Assembly: GCA_009695405.1 (NCBI GenBank)
Contig: SIAZ01000033.1
Span: 1-18,745, forward strand
DNA from: Pedosphaera sp.
GTDB taxonomy: Bacteria > Verrucomicrobiota > Verrucomicrobiia > Limisphaerales > UBA9464
Length of the DNA: 18,745 nucleotides
Direction of reading: 5' to 3'
The notes below the pieces were generated by a model. The model saw only the letters and a list, made by a program, of their open reading frames with translations. It searched no databases and had not been told where the DNA came from. Positions within the stretch are counted from its first letter, which is position 1. Every line of letters starts with the position of its first letter. Of this stretch, positions 6,991-15,599 are shown piece by piece. The position numbers were made by a program, and so were the translations under genes.

Positions 6991-7809
6991 ATGATCCGTT
7001 GTTCTGTCACTGTTTCTATCGTACCGGAAAGCCGAGGCGGCCCATTTGTTTTTCATGGCGATCTCGCATCGGGCCTTGCGGCAGCGGCGGCAGCGGGCTT
7101 CGATGGTGTGGAGATTTTTCCCACACACGCCGACGATATCGACGGCTTTGAACTCCGTCGTTTACTCCGAATTCATGGGCTCGAGTTAGCCGCTATGGGC
7201 ACCGGTGCCGGATGGCTTCAGCGGAAACTCTGCCTCACCGACCCAGACCCTCTCATCCGCGCACAGGCGCAGGATTTCATTGGGGCAATCATCGACTTTG
7301 CCGGTGGTCACGGTGCTCCTGCAATCATTGGCTCGATGCAAGGGCGCTACGGCGGCGACGTCTCACGTGAACAAGCCCTCGACTGGTTGGCCAAAGCCTT
7401 AGAACAACTGGGACCTCGAGCGCATGCGCTCGGAGTTCCGCTCCTCTACGAGCCATTGAATCGGTACGAAACCAATCTGTTCAATACCGTCGACGAAGCT
7501 CTCTCTTTTCTCGGACAACTTCGCACGCGTAACCTACGCCTGTTGTGCGATCTATTCCACATGAACATCGAAGAAGCCGACATCGCTGCTGCCTTGCGGA
7601 CCGCAGGACCTCGGGTGGGTCATGTTCACTTTGCCGACACCAACCGCCGAGCCATCGGACTCGGGCATCTCGATATCGCTCCTATTGTGACGGCCCTCCA
7701 AGAAATTGGCTATGACGGCTACATTTCCGCTGAAGTACTTCCTCTGCCAGATGCAGCTACGGCAGCCTCAAAAACCCTCGAAAGCTTTCGAATACTTTTC
7801 CCTCGATAA
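6991..7809 (+). CDS. Sugar isomerase/epimerase-like TIM-barrel protein (AP endonuclease 2 fold)
   Basis: This is a 272-residue protein from ATG 6991; an in-frame TTG at 6949 is less likely because the family starts close to the first strand (MIRCSVTVSIV). Four expected divalent-metal ligands are visible: E154 in LLYEPLNRYETN, D187 in LLCDLFHMN, H213 in VGHVHFADTNR, and E248 in GYISAEVLPLP. The EPLNRYE segment resembles D-tagatose/D-psicose 3-epimerases and hydroxypyruvate isomerase relatives. Such enzymes interconvert ketoses or related sugars in the cytoplasm. The substrate cannot be told from sequence. The next gene, 50 bases downstream, encodes an RbsD/FucU-type sugar mutarotase, so the two probably act on the same sugar and share a transcript. 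Confidence 0.8.
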   Translation: MIRCSVTVSIVPESRGGPFVFHGDLASGLAAAAAAGFDGVEIFPTHADDIDGFELRRLLRIHGLELAAMGTGAGWLQRKLCLTDPDPLIRAQAQDFIGAIIDFAGGHGAPAIIGSMQGRYGGDVSREQALDWLAKALEQLGPRAHALGVPLLYEPLNRYETNLFNTVDEALSFLGQLRTRNLRLLCDLFHMNIEEADIAAALRTAGPRVGHVHFADTNRRAIGLGHLDIAPIVTALQEIGYDGYISAEVLPLPDAATAASKTLESFRILFPR

Positions 7810-7837
7810 TCGATTTTTAAAAGCGGACTTCCTTAAT

Positions 7838-7858
7838 CCCTAAACCCTAAACCCTAAA
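7838..7858 (+). repeat. Three exact CCCTAAA heptamer repeats (telomere-like) before a start codon
   Basis: CCCTAAA occurs at 7838-7844, 7845-7851 and 7852-7858, preceded by a degenerate unit CCTTAAT (7831-7837). The start codon ATG follows at 7860, so the repeats occupy the place of a ribosome binding site and no Shine-Dalgarno is present. The same heptamer is the plant-type telomere repeat, but three copies inside bacterial coding context more likely arose by slippage. Confidence 0.95.
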
Positions 7859-7859
7859 C

Positions 7860-8306
7860 ATGCTTAAACATCAACTGATCCACCCTAAAATTAACGAGAT
7901 TCTCGGTCGAGCAGGTCATCATTCTCGTATCCTCATTGCCGACGGCAATTATCCTGCTTCAACCAAACGTGGTCCCCATTCGGAGATCGTCTGTTTGAAT
8001 CTTTCACCCGGCCTCGTTCGTGTTGCCGACGTCCTCCGCGCTCTCCTCTCAGCAGTGCCGGTGGATCATGTCAACGTTATGGGAATCCCCTCAGACGATC
8101 CCTACGCCGCCTTAGGGGAACCGCCTGTCTGGTCGGAATTTCGAACCCTTTTGCGTGAGTCAGGTTCAAACCTAGCTCTCGAGCCTATTCTAAAATGGGA
8201 CTTTTATAAACACGTCGAGTCCAATGACCATGTGCTCACCGTGCAAACCGGTGATCAAGCACTTTGGGGTAATGTCCTTTTGACACTTGGATGCCGGACC
8301 TCCTGA
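7860..8306 (+). CDS. RbsD/FucU family sugar mutarotase-like protein
   Basis: This is a 148-residue protein, about the usual family length. The N-terminus (MLKHQLIHPKINEILGRAGH, then SRILIADGNYPA) is a clear match to RbsD/FucU: the conserved histidine (H20 or H21) and the aspartate in IADGN (D28) are present. The C-terminal end LWGNVLLTLGC resembles the family's closing 'y.N.il.kG' segment. Family members are cytoplasmic decamers that interconvert pyranose/furanose forms or anomers of ribose and fucose. Here the probable partner is the upstream isomerase-like protein. The sugar is not known. The start is set by ATG 7860, directly after the CCCTAAA repeats. Confidence 0.85.
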   Translation: MLKHQLIHPKINEILGRAGHHSRILIADGNYPASTKRGPHSEIVCLNLSPGLVRVADVLRALLSAVPVDHVNVMGIPSDDPYAALGEPPVWSEFRTLLRESGSNLALEPILKWDFYKHVESNDHVLTVQTGDQALWGNVLLTLGCRTS

Positions 8307-8346
8307 AATCAGAGAGCCAAAAAGAAGACCAAGCCGAACTGATTTC

Positions 8347-8751
8347 TCAGGGTTTACTGGTGATCGTTGCCCAATTGAAATTCATCACCTCAGCATACCG
8401 AGCAAACGCCTTTTCATGAAGGATGAGAACGGCGCGTGCCACGCTCGAATCATCGGCATATCCCACACTGGCGATGTGATCGGGGATTATATCTGTCTTT
8501 TTATGAGCGTAAGTAATGGCAAAAACGGCCGAGGCAAGAGCATTATAAGGAAGATCTTTGTAGGCCCCTTCTGCCACATCCTCCACCGCATCTGCTAGGA
8601 ATTCTAACTGATTCACCAAATGCGGAAAATGCGGCGCATTGATCTGGGTGAATTCAACCTTCCAGAGGGGCAGGTTCCGCAGAACCTTCTCCAAAGTAGA
8701 GGGGGTAATCTGCGCGGCACCATGCACAACATAACTGGCAATCTCAGACAT
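8347..8751 (-). CDS. YkvA/DUF1232 family protein
   Basis: This is a 134-residue protein, convergent with the mutarotase gene (40 bases between stops). Residues about 65-110 carry the DUF1232 signature: LPYNALASAVFAITYAHKK, then TDIIPDHIASVGYADD and a short alanine/valine-rich helix. In this family the segment 'P.DliPd.ip.lG..DD' is the conserved core of a small, probably membrane-associated protein of unknown function. The first 60 residues are helical and not recognised. The assignment is firm for the family; the function is unknown. Confidence 0.8.
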   Translation of the reverse strand: MSEIASYVVHGAAQITPSTLEKVLRNLPLWKVEFTQINAPHFPHLVNQLEFLADAVEDVAEGAYKDLPYNALASAVFAITYAHKKTDIIPDHIASVGYADDSSVARAVLILHEKAFARYAEVMNFNWATITSKP

Positions 8752-8944
8752 TGTGTGACTGTATCTCAGGCCTTTAAATATGGCAATTAGCGATCACGCT
8801 CATCCGAACATCACTCTCTGTCGGCCTCTCTCCTGATAGAAATCAAAAGACCCATGACCTCTTTTTGAACCAACGATCCCATTATCTCTTTGATTTCGTA
8901 GGATTCTCTTTCCCAAAATTGTTCCGCTCATCTAAAAATAGAAC
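8752..8944. promoter_or_regulatory. Divergent intergenic region between YkvA-like and cytochrome genes
   Basis: This 193-base gap separates two genes transcribed away from each other, so promoters for both are expected here. No clear -35/-10 pair or operator was found. No Shine-Dalgarno precedes the GTG at 8945. Confidence 0.35.
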
Positions 8945-11812
8945 GTGAAGCCGCCCTTCCTCCTCGGACTCGTCTACGTTGGCACAATCGCCCTCGCCGC
9001 TGTCCAAAATGCTGGCCCCCATTCCTTCACTCTGCCCGACGGATTTCAGATCACTCAGGTTGCCTCTACTAATGACGTCCTCCGTCCTGTCAATGGCTCT
9101 CTAGACGATCAAGGCCGACTCTATGTCACCGACTCCAGCGGATCGACTGAAGGCCCAGCTGAACAGGCCAAAGACCCCAAATGGAGGGTGGTGCGACTTG
9201 AGGATACCGATGGCGATGGTCTCTATGACAAAACGGTGGTGGTGGCTGATAAACTTCCCATGCTTCAAGGTATCCTTTGGCATCAAGGATCTGTTTATGT
9301 GGGCGGTTCACCGTCCATTTGGAAGTTGACCGATACCAATGGTGATGGTCGTGCCGATTCTCAAACGATTTGGTGGTCGGTCGGTCACCCGAGCACGCAT
9401 TGCGGCAATGAAGTCCATGGCCCTTATAGCGGTCCTGATGGTTTTATTTATTGGACTAAGGGCGCTTTTGATCCGGTTTCATGGACTAACGGGATCACTC
9501 ACAAGGTCAATCGGGATCGTGCAGCTCATGTCTTTCGAGCTCGCCCTGATGGATCGGCCATGGAATCAATGATGTCGGGCGGGATGGATAATCCGGTGGG
9601 CGTCGTTTTTACCGCAGACGGTGAAACCTTGTTCTCAAGTACTTTTATTGATTTCAGCCAACCTGGGTGGCGCGATGGCGTCGGTCATGCCACTTTAGGC
9701 GCGGTTTTCGGCAAGGAGAATTCAGTCCTCGATGATCGCGCGGTGATTCGGCCCGGTCGCGAACTCGCCCATCCTTTGGTCCAAATGGGGGCGGCTGCCC
9801 CAAGCGGTCTAGCCGCCTACCGTCATACCGCCTTCGGTCCTGCCTTTTCCAACACCCTTTTTGCCTCTGCCTTTAACCTGCGCAAAGTCAGTCGGATCGA
9901 CTTGATTCCTGAAGGCTCCACCTTCAAGGGTCGAGAAACCGATTTCGTTGTTAGCGATAACTTCGATTTTCATTCCACAGATGTTGTGGCTGATCACGAC
10001 GGCTCAATTCTAGTTCTCGATACCGGTGGCTGGTACAAACTTTGTTGCCCAAGCTCACAACTCTGGAAGGCGGATGTTCTCGGTGGCATTTATCGCATCT
10101 CCCGTTCGGGTTCTTCGTCATCACCCCGCAGTTTAATACCGCAAACTCGCAAAGAATCGGATTTAGCAGCCCTTCGGCGCCTCGGCGAAGCGCGCGACCC
10201 CGCCGTCATCCCCCCCGCTTTAGCTCTCCTCAACGCCTTCACCACCGGCGGATCTGCTTACCCTACTCGCCTCGCTATCACAGCCCTAGCGCGTCTCGCT
10301 TATGCGCCAGCTGTACCAGGAATTCTCAACGTCCTCGCCGGTTCTATCGACGAACCCCTCCGAATGACCGCCACGACCGCCCTGATTGATATCGCTGACA
10401 GTTCTTCTCTGCGACACGCCTTAGCTCATCCCTCATTCAAAGTCCGATCTGCTGCGCTTGTCGCCTTAGACCAAATAGCCATCAACCCGCTCCAACCCCA
10501 AGAACTTGTTTTACATCTCTTTGCCATCGACTCCGCCGAACGACTCGCCGCACGCTGGGTAGCAACGCGTCATTCCGATTGGGGCAACGCCATTGCCGAC
10601 GGACTTAGAACACGCCTTTTCTCTCAGGGCGAAAAACCTGGCTCGCCAGCCAACTTAAACGATCTGCTAGCCGGTGTCCTTACCACGGAAAACGGTCGAC
10701 GCCTCCTCTCTGACCTCGCAAAAACACCGGATCTCTCACCCGTGTTGCAAATGGCGACCCTCGAAGCAATAGCAATAGCGCCCCCAAAGGATCCCCCCTC
10801 CGATTGGGCCGAAGCGGTTACTCGCATCCTCATTTCGCCTTCTCCTTCAGGGGCGATGATTACCGCCGCAATTCGCACGGCCCGCGCCCTAAACTCGCCA
10901 CCCTCGATCGCCCAAGCACTCCTCGCCTTAGCCCGAAATCCTAGATCAACCCCTCTCCAACGACTCGAAGCCTATGCCGCCCTCAGATCAGGTTGGACAC
11001 CGATCAAACCCGATCTCACTCTCCTAATCGAGGCGGCTACTAACCGCTTCGGGTTGGCTGCAGACGCCCTGTCTCGGGCTCATTTGCAGGCAGATCAAGC
11101 CCAGTTGATACTCGACCTTCTCGGCCACATTGGGCCTCTCGAATTGAACCGCGTTCTACCCGCCTTTGAACGCCTCACCGCCCCCACCTCTGGACTCGCC
11201 TTAGTTGCCGCTCTCCAGAAAGCACCAGCACGCAGCGGACTTCGTCCAGAAACACTTCGGTCCGTTTTAAAAAACCATTCTGAACCGGTCAAAGCAGCAG
11301 GTGAACACTTGTTGGAGTCACTCCAAACCGGCCGGGCTGAACAACGTACTCGGCTATCCTTAATTAAGGCCGCCCTTCCAAATGGCGATGTCCGCCGAGG
11401 ACAAGTGATCTTTAATTCCCCAAAAACGGCCTGTATTCAATGCCACCGTCTCGGATATCAAGGCGGCGATGTCGGCCCTGACCTCACTTCGATCGGTACT
11501 GTTCGCTCTGCCGACGACCTTCTCGAAGCAATCGTCTATCCCTCCTCTAGCTTTGTTCGGAGTTACGAACCGATGACAATCCAAACTCGAGACGGCACCG
11601 AATGGACCGGCATCCTGCGTCAAGACGACGACCGTGGCATCCGCCTAGTGATTGGGCCGGGCAATATCCAAGAGATTCACCAAGAAGAAATTAAAACACG
11701 ACAGCCCTCCACGATTTCGCTGATGTCAGCGGGTTTGGAGGATCAAATCTCCAGACAAGACTTAGCCGATTTGATCGCTTTTCTTAAGAATACAAAATGG
11801 GGCAAGAATTGA
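8945..11812 (+). CDS. PVC-type secreted cytochrome: beta-propeller, HEAT-like repeats and CxxCH heme domain
   Basis: This is a 955-residue protein from GTG 8945. Residues 1-20 (MKPPFLLGLVYVGTIALAA) form a signal peptide, so the protein is exported. Residues about 25-390 resemble the membrane-bound dehydrogenase / glucose-sorbosone-type propeller of Planctomycetes and Verrucomicrobia, including acidic calcium-type stretches (DTDGDGLYD, DTNGDGRAD). Residues about 400-800 are helical repeats, consistent with HEAT-like units. The C-terminus holds a cytochrome c heme motif CIQCH (C830, C833, H834) followed by GDVGPDLTSIG. In this family the likely role is periplasmic oxidation of a sugar or similar compound with electron transfer through heme, but the substrate is unknown. 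It appears to be a stand-alone gene. The domain reading is strong; the start is less certain. Confidence 0.9.
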   Translation: MKPPFLLGLVYVGTIALAAVQNAGPHSFTLPDGFQITQVASTNDVLRPVNGSLDDQGRLYVTDSSGSTEGPAEQAKDPKWRVVRLEDTDGDGLYDKTVVVADKLPMLQGILWHQGSVYVGGSPSIWKLTDTNGDGRADSQTIWWSVGHPSTHCGNEVHGPYSGPDGFIYWTKGAFDPVSWTNGITHKVNRDRAAHVFRARPDGSAMESMMSGGMDNPVGVVFTADGETLFSSTFIDFSQPGWRDGVGHATLGAVFGKENSVLDDRAVIRPGRELAHPLVQMGAAAPSGLAAYRHTAFGPAFSNTLFASAFNLRKVSRIDLIPEGSTFKGRETDFVVSDNFDFHSTDVVADHDGSILVLDTGGWYKLCCPSSQLWKADVLGGIYRISRSGSSSSPRSLIPQTRKESDLAALRRLGEARDPAVIPPALALLNAFTTGGSAYPTRLAITALARLAYAPAVPGILNVLAGSIDEPLRMTATTALIDIADSSSLRHALAHPSFKVRSAALVALDQIAINPLQPQELVLHLFAIDSAERLAARWVATRHSDWGNAIADGLRTRLFSQGEKPGSPANLNDLLAGVLTTENGRRLLSDLAKTPDLSPVLQMATLEAIAIAPPKDPPSDWAEAVTRILISPSPSGAMITAAIRTARALNSPPSIAQALLALARNPRSTPLQRLEAYAALRSGWTPIKPDLTLLIEAATNRFGLAADALSRAHLQADQAQLILDLLGHIGPLELNRVLPAFERLTAPTSGLALVAALQKAPARSGLRPETLRSVLKNHSEPVKAAGEHLLESLQTGRAEQRTRLSLIKAALPNGDVRRGQVIFNSPKTACIQCHRLGYQGGDVGPDLTSIGTVRSADDLLEAIVYPSSSFVRSYEPMTIQTRDGTEWTGILRQDDDRGIRLVIGPGNIQEIHQEEIKTRQPSTISLMSAGLEDQISRQDLADLIAFLKNTKWGKN

Positions 11813-11855
11813 AATTACACTCTGAATTCAAAGGATTTTTCGATAAATGGAAATC

Positions 11856-11883
11856 GACGTTACCTAATTGTAACCCCAGCGTC
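11856..11883. promoter_or_regulatory. Inverted repeat upstream of phoB-like gene
   Basis: GTTAC (11859-11863) and GTAAC (11870-11874) face each other over a 6-base spacer; GACG (11856-11859) and CGTC (11880-11883) extend the symmetry with a bulge. It lies about 20 bases before the phoB-like start, after the cytochrome gene. It could be an operator for autoregulation or part of a terminator. Weak support. Confidence 0.3.
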
Positions 11884-11902
11884 ACGTAGCCCCCTTGACC
11901 TG

Positions 11903-12607
11903 ATGCAAAATAAGACCCGAGTTATGCCAAAAATCCTCGTTGTCGATGATGAACCCGATGCACTTGAAGTCCTCGAATTCAATTTAAAGAATGCCGGTTA
12001 CGAAGTCACCACAGCTGATGACGGCGAAACCGCCTTAAAAAAGGCGCGACAACAACTACCCGACCTAATTCTCTTGGACTTAATGCTTCCAGAGATCGAC
12101 GGATTAGAGGTTTGTAAGTTATTGCGACGAGACACGGCGACCAGTGGGATTCCCATCATAATGTTGACGGCGAAGGCATCAGAGATTGATCGGGTTGTAG
12201 GATTAGAATTAGGGGCGGACGATTATGTGACAAAGCCCTTTAGCCCACGAGAATTAGTCCTGCGTGTTCGAAATCTCCTCAAACGCCGAAGCGAAGGTGA
12301 AGATGAGAAACCTCAAAAAATGCAGTTCGGAGATCTGATTATCGATGTTCCTCGACACTTGGTCACCGTGGCTGGAGCCCGTGTTGATCTGACCGCCACC
12401 GAATTCAAACTGGTCATCCTTCTTTCCCAACGCCGTGGGCGTGTCCAAAGCCGTGAGGCTCTTCTCCGCGATGTTTGGGAGTACGATAGCCTGATAGATA
12501 CTCGGACCGTTGATACGCACATGCGCCGACTCCGTGAGAAGCTAGGGACCGCCGCTAAATATCTCGATACCGTGCGAGGTGTCGGCTACCGCTTTATCGA
12601 AAACTAA
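11903..12607 (+). CDS. phoB: PhoB/OmpR-family response regulator
   Basis: This is a 234-residue protein; ATG 11903 is the longer start, with ATG 11924 (MPKILVVDDE) as an alternative. Receiver domain: D15/D16 acidic pair, phosphoacceptor D59 in LILLDLMLPEIDG, T in IIMLTAKAS and K in VTKPFSP. The C-terminal winged helix (about 140-234) contains FKLVILLSQRRGRVQSREAL and ends in VRGVGYRF, typical of the OmpR/PhoB effector domain. The receiver's LLRRDTATSGIPIIMLTAK region is especially PhoB-like. It is followed after three bases by a histidine kinase, so the two form a pair. No pst or phoU gene is adjacent, so phosphate sensing is inferred from similarity only. Confidence 0.8.
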   Translation: MQNKTRVMPKILVVDDEPDALEVLEFNLKNAGYEVTTADDGETALKKARQQLPDLILLDLMLPEIDGLEVCKLLRRDTATSGIPIIMLTAKASEIDRVVGLELGADDYVTKPFSPRELVLRVRNLLKRRSEGEDEKPQKMQFGDLIIDVPRHLVTVAGARVDLTATEFKLVILLSQRRGRVQSREALLRDVWEYDSLIDTRTVDTHMRRLREKLGTAAKYLDTVRGVGYRFIEN

Positions 12608-12610
12608 CCC

Positions 12611-13834
12611 ATGCAGGGCTCTCTTGTTCCCCTCATTCTTTCGGTAATTACGACGAGTGTTGGAATTTTGCTGACTCGGTTTATTCTACGAAGGCAGTTC
12701 ACTCGAGTTCTTGAAGAGAAGCGATTGGTTCAACAAGACCTCGATCAGGAACGTATAAATCGTGCGGAAACAGAGGCCGCCGCCGCCGCCCGGCAACAAG
12801 CTCTCTTTGAAAATATGGTAGAGGGAGTGCTTCTCTTGAATAAAGAGGGGCAGGTCCAATTTACCAATAGCGCCTGTCGCCGTTTCTTCGGCCTCCAAAC
12901 CGATCTACGAGGCCATACCCTACTCGAAACATTCCGTTCCCATGCTATCGCTGATGTGGCGGCAGAAGTAGCCAGTCAAGGTCGGGTCACTGGTCGTGTT
13001 CTTGAACTCACTCTCGCTCCCGAACCTCGCTCGATCCAAATCAACGCCGTTGCTATTATTACACCCGACGGACGCCGCAGTGGTGCTTTAATGGTCTTTC
13101 ACGATACCACTCGACTTCGACAACTCGAAAGCACCCGTCGCGAATTTGTTGCAAACGTAAGTCACGAACTACGAACCCCTCTCTCCCTGATCAAAGGTTC
13201 GGTCGAGACCCTCCTCGATGGAGCTTCCAAGGATCCTAAGGCGTCTGCTCGTTTCCTTGAAATCATCGATCGCCATTGTGATAGACTTACCTTTCTTATC
13301 GAGGATCTACTGACTCTATCTCGCCTTGAGTCTGGGCAGATTGCTCTCAACTTCGATACCGTACCGCTCCGCAACCAAGCGGACGGTGTTCTCGATGATT
13401 TTACCCGCAAAGCGGCCGACCGCAGCGTTACTCTCTCGAATACCATTCCTGAGGAACTATGCGCTCGAGCTGATTCCGATCGCCTCGATCAAGTGCTTTT
13501 CAACCTACTCGATAACGCCATTAAATACGGTCGCCCCGGCGGGAATGTTCGAATCAATGGCCGCAAGCTTCCTGAAACGAATCTCATTGAAATATCAGTG
13601 TCAGACGATGGCCCTGGAATTCCTACTGATGCCGCCGAACGGGTCTTTGAACGTTTCTATCGGGTCGATACAGCTCGATCCCGTGAACAAGGTGGAACCG
13701 GCCTCGGCCTTAGCATCGTCAAACACATCATCCAAGCCCACGGTGGGGAGGTCAAACTAGAGACCACTCTCGGTAAGGGGACTATTTTTCGACTAACTCT
13801 CCCCATCGCTGAAGAAGTCGTCGGAATTAGCTAA
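12611..13834 (+). CDS. phoR: PhoR-like sensor histidine kinase
   Basis: This is a 407-residue protein. One N-terminal membrane helix (about residues 4-25, LVPLILSVITTSVGILL) is followed by an alanine-rich coiled segment and a PAS domain (about 63-170). The dimerisation/phosphoacceptor box is FVANVSHELRTPLSLIKGS with H185. The ATPase domain has the N box (LLDNAIKYG, N302), the G1 box (SDDGPGIP) and the G2 box (GGTGLGLSIVKHI). Single-helix anchoring with a cytoplasmic PAS and no periplasmic domain is the usual PhoR layout. It is probably co-transcribed with the response regulator just upstream, three bases between stop and start. The actual signal is not established. Confidence 0.8.
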   Translation: MQGSLVPLILSVITTSVGILLTRFILRRQFTRVLEEKRLVQQDLDQERINRAETEAAAAARQQALFENMVEGVLLLNKEGQVQFTNSACRRFFGLQTDLRGHTLLETFRSHAIADVAAEVASQGRVTGRVLELTLAPEPRSIQINAVAIITPDGRRSGALMVFHDTTRLRQLESTRREFVANVSHELRTPLSLIKGSVETLLDGASKDPKASARFLEIIDRHCDRLTFLIEDLLTLSRLESGQIALNFDTVPLRNQADGVLDDFTRKAADRSVTLSNTIPEELCARADSDRLDQVLFNLLDNAIKYGRPGGNVRINGRKLPETNLIEISVSDDGPGIPTDAAERVFERFYRVDTARSREQGGTGLGLSIVKHIIQAHGGEVKLETTLGKGTIFRLTLPIAEEVVGIS

Positions 13835-14312
13835 TCCCTCACTCCGCCCGCTGAATTCCGCTCCGATCGTCTAGCCGAACGGCTTCTGATCTCGTACCCG
13901 AACAACTGTGACCAGTTCTTAGCCAAGGTGATGGCGTTGTAATGGAGGTGTCGCTGATGGGAGATCCGAAGCCGTGACCTGAATCGAAATTGCCAAACAT
14001 GTCGGCATCACCCGCGGGACCGGATCTCAGGGACCAACCCTAAAAACATATCGGTGCTTTGTTGATAGATGGATAGATGGCACGAGAGCTAGCGGCCGCT
14101 CGGAACAAAGTTCAAGGTAGGCCGCTCCCCGAGGCTCCACCAATCTAACCTTTCTCACCGCCCCTCATTCCTTCCCAACAAATTCCCAATACTTCAAACT
14201 GTATTCATCTTCATTGGCCTTCCTAGGTACTTATCAAAAGTGCCAATAAAAGGCCTATTTTTGGTGTTTACGATTTAGTTTTCTTGTACTTAGGGAACGT
14301 TTCCTATCCTCA
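13835..14312. other. Intergenic region of 478 bases with short repeats
   Basis: No intact gene is seen between two converging genes. Short open fragments around 13850-14030 are interrupted by stops and not recognised; they could be remnants of a lost gene. GATAGATG is repeated in tandem at 14064-14079, and AGCGGCCGCT at 14091-14100 is a 10-base palindrome. Confidence 0.5.
14243..14264. terminator. A/T-rich palindrome between converging genes, possible bidirectional terminator
   Basis: CCAATAAAAGG (14243-14253) and CCTATTTTTGG (14254-14264) are inverse complements except for two mismatched pairs. It lies between the PhoR-like gene (+) and the nucleotide-sugar dehydrogenase gene (-), where a shared terminator would be expected. 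It is weak because the stem is AT-rich and there is no clear loop. Confidence 0.3.
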
Positions 14313-15587
14313 TTACAATCGTCCATCAGCAGCGCCTAGTGGTAGGATGCTCTTGACGTCAAAAACCACTGAACCCGGTATTCCCCACTCCTTGATGCCC
14401 AGTTCGCCTAGTTCAACGAACTGTTTGTGGCCCACCGCGAGTACGATGGCACTGTAAAGTCCCGCATTGGGTGCTTTTAACAGGCATTGCAGGCCGTATT
14501 CGTGCTTTGCTTCTGCAAGATCAATCCACGGGTCGTACACATCGACTTGGGTGTTGTAGCTTTGAAAGGCTTTAATAATGTCAACAACCTTGGTGTTTCG
14601 TACGTCTGGGCAGTTTTCTTTAAAAGTTAATCCCAGTATCAGGATTCGGCTGTTGAGAACCGAAATCCCCTTGCGAAGCATGAGCTTAACGGTTTCGTCA
14701 GCGACATGAGAGGCCATCTTGTCATTGATGCGGCGGCCCGCCAAGATCACTTCGGGGTGGTATCCTACCTCCTGAGCCTTATGGGTAAGGTAGTACGGAT
14801 CGACACCAATGCAGTGGCCGCCGACCAAGCCAGGGCGGAATGGAAGAAAGTTCCACTTGGTACCTGCGGCCTGAAGCACCTCGAGGGTGTCTATGCCCAA
14901 TTTCCGGAAAATGAGACTGAGTTCATTCATAAGTGCGATGTTGACATCGCGCTGTGTGTTTTCGATCACCTTGGCTGCCTCCGCCACCTTGATACTGCTG
15001 GCCTTGTATGTTCCAGCGGTGATAATTTGCTTGTAAAGCTGATCTACCTCTTCGGCCACTGCGGACGTGCTACCGCTGGTCACCTTTTTGATCGTCGGCA
15101 GTCGGTGCTCCTTGTCACCTGGGTTGATGCGCTCGGGGCTGTAGCCGCAAAAGAAATCTTGATTGAACTTCAGGCCACTAAACTTTTCCAGTATCGGGAC
15201 GCAAACCTCTTCAGTAGCTCCTGGGTACACCGTCGATTCAAAAATAACAATGTCACCGACCTTAAGTGTTTTGCCCAGAGTTTCACTGGCCTTAAGCAGC
15301 GGCGTCATGTCGGGGCGATTAGCCTGATCCACTGGAGTGGGCACAGTAACAATGAAGATCTGGGCCTTTTGCAACTCACTCGGGTTACAGCTATAGCTAA
15401 GCTGGACAGCAAGCTTGAGTTCTTCTGGCGAGCATTCCAGTGTACGATCAGTTCCTGACTGAAGTTCTGCAATTCGACCGCGATGTATGTCAAATCCAAT
15501 GACAGGACGAATTTTCCCGAATTCAACCGCAAGTGGCAGACCTACATAACCGAGTCCGATGATAGCTATGATTTTATTTGTAGCCAT
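14313..15587 (-). CDS. UDP-sugar 6-dehydrogenase of the TviB/WbpO type
   Basis: ATG 15587 gives 424 residues; a GTG 12 bases upstream (15599) is possible. The N-terminus IIAIIGLGYVGLPLAVEFGK is the NAD-binding fold. The catalytic lysine and asparagine are in VAEAAKVIENTQRDVN, and the catalytic cysteine (C259 from this ATG) is in VGGHCIGVDPYYL. The segment after it (THKAQEVGYHPEVILAGRRI) resembles dehydrogenases acting on UDP-N-acetylhexosamines, such as TviB and WbpO, more than UDP-glucose dehydrogenase. These oxidise C6 of UDP-N-acetylglucosamine or -galactosamine to a uronic acid for capsule or O-antigen. The exact substrate is inferred. No other polysaccharide genes are in view, so it stands alone here. 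Confidence 0.85.
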   Translation of the reverse strand: MATNKIIAIIGLGYVGLPLAVEFGKIRPVIGFDIHRGRIAELQSGTDRTLECSPEELKLAVQLSYSCNPSELQKAQIFIVTVPTPVDQANRPDMTPLLKASETLGKTLKVGDIVIFESTVYPGATEEVCVPILEKFSGLKFNQDFFCGYSPERINPGDKEHRLPTIKKVTSGSTSAVAEEVDQLYKQIITAGTYKASSIKVAEAAKVIENTQRDVNIALMNELSLIFRKLGIDTLEVLQAAGTKWNFLPFRPGLVGGHCIGVDPYYLTHKAQEVGYHPEVILAGRRINDKMASHVADETVKLMLRKGISVLNSRILILGLTFKENCPDVRNTKVVDIIKAFQSYNTQVDVYDPWIDLAEAKHEYGLQCLLKAPNAGLYSAIVLAVGHKQFVELGELGIKEWGIPGSVVFDVKSILPLGAADGRL

Positions 15588-15599
15588 ATGATTTGTCAC

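Noticed and set aside
14706..15458. 250-residue plus-strand frame opposite the dehydrogenase gene
   Set aside because: It is the antisense shadow of a gene with clear catalytic motifs; it shows no motif itself.
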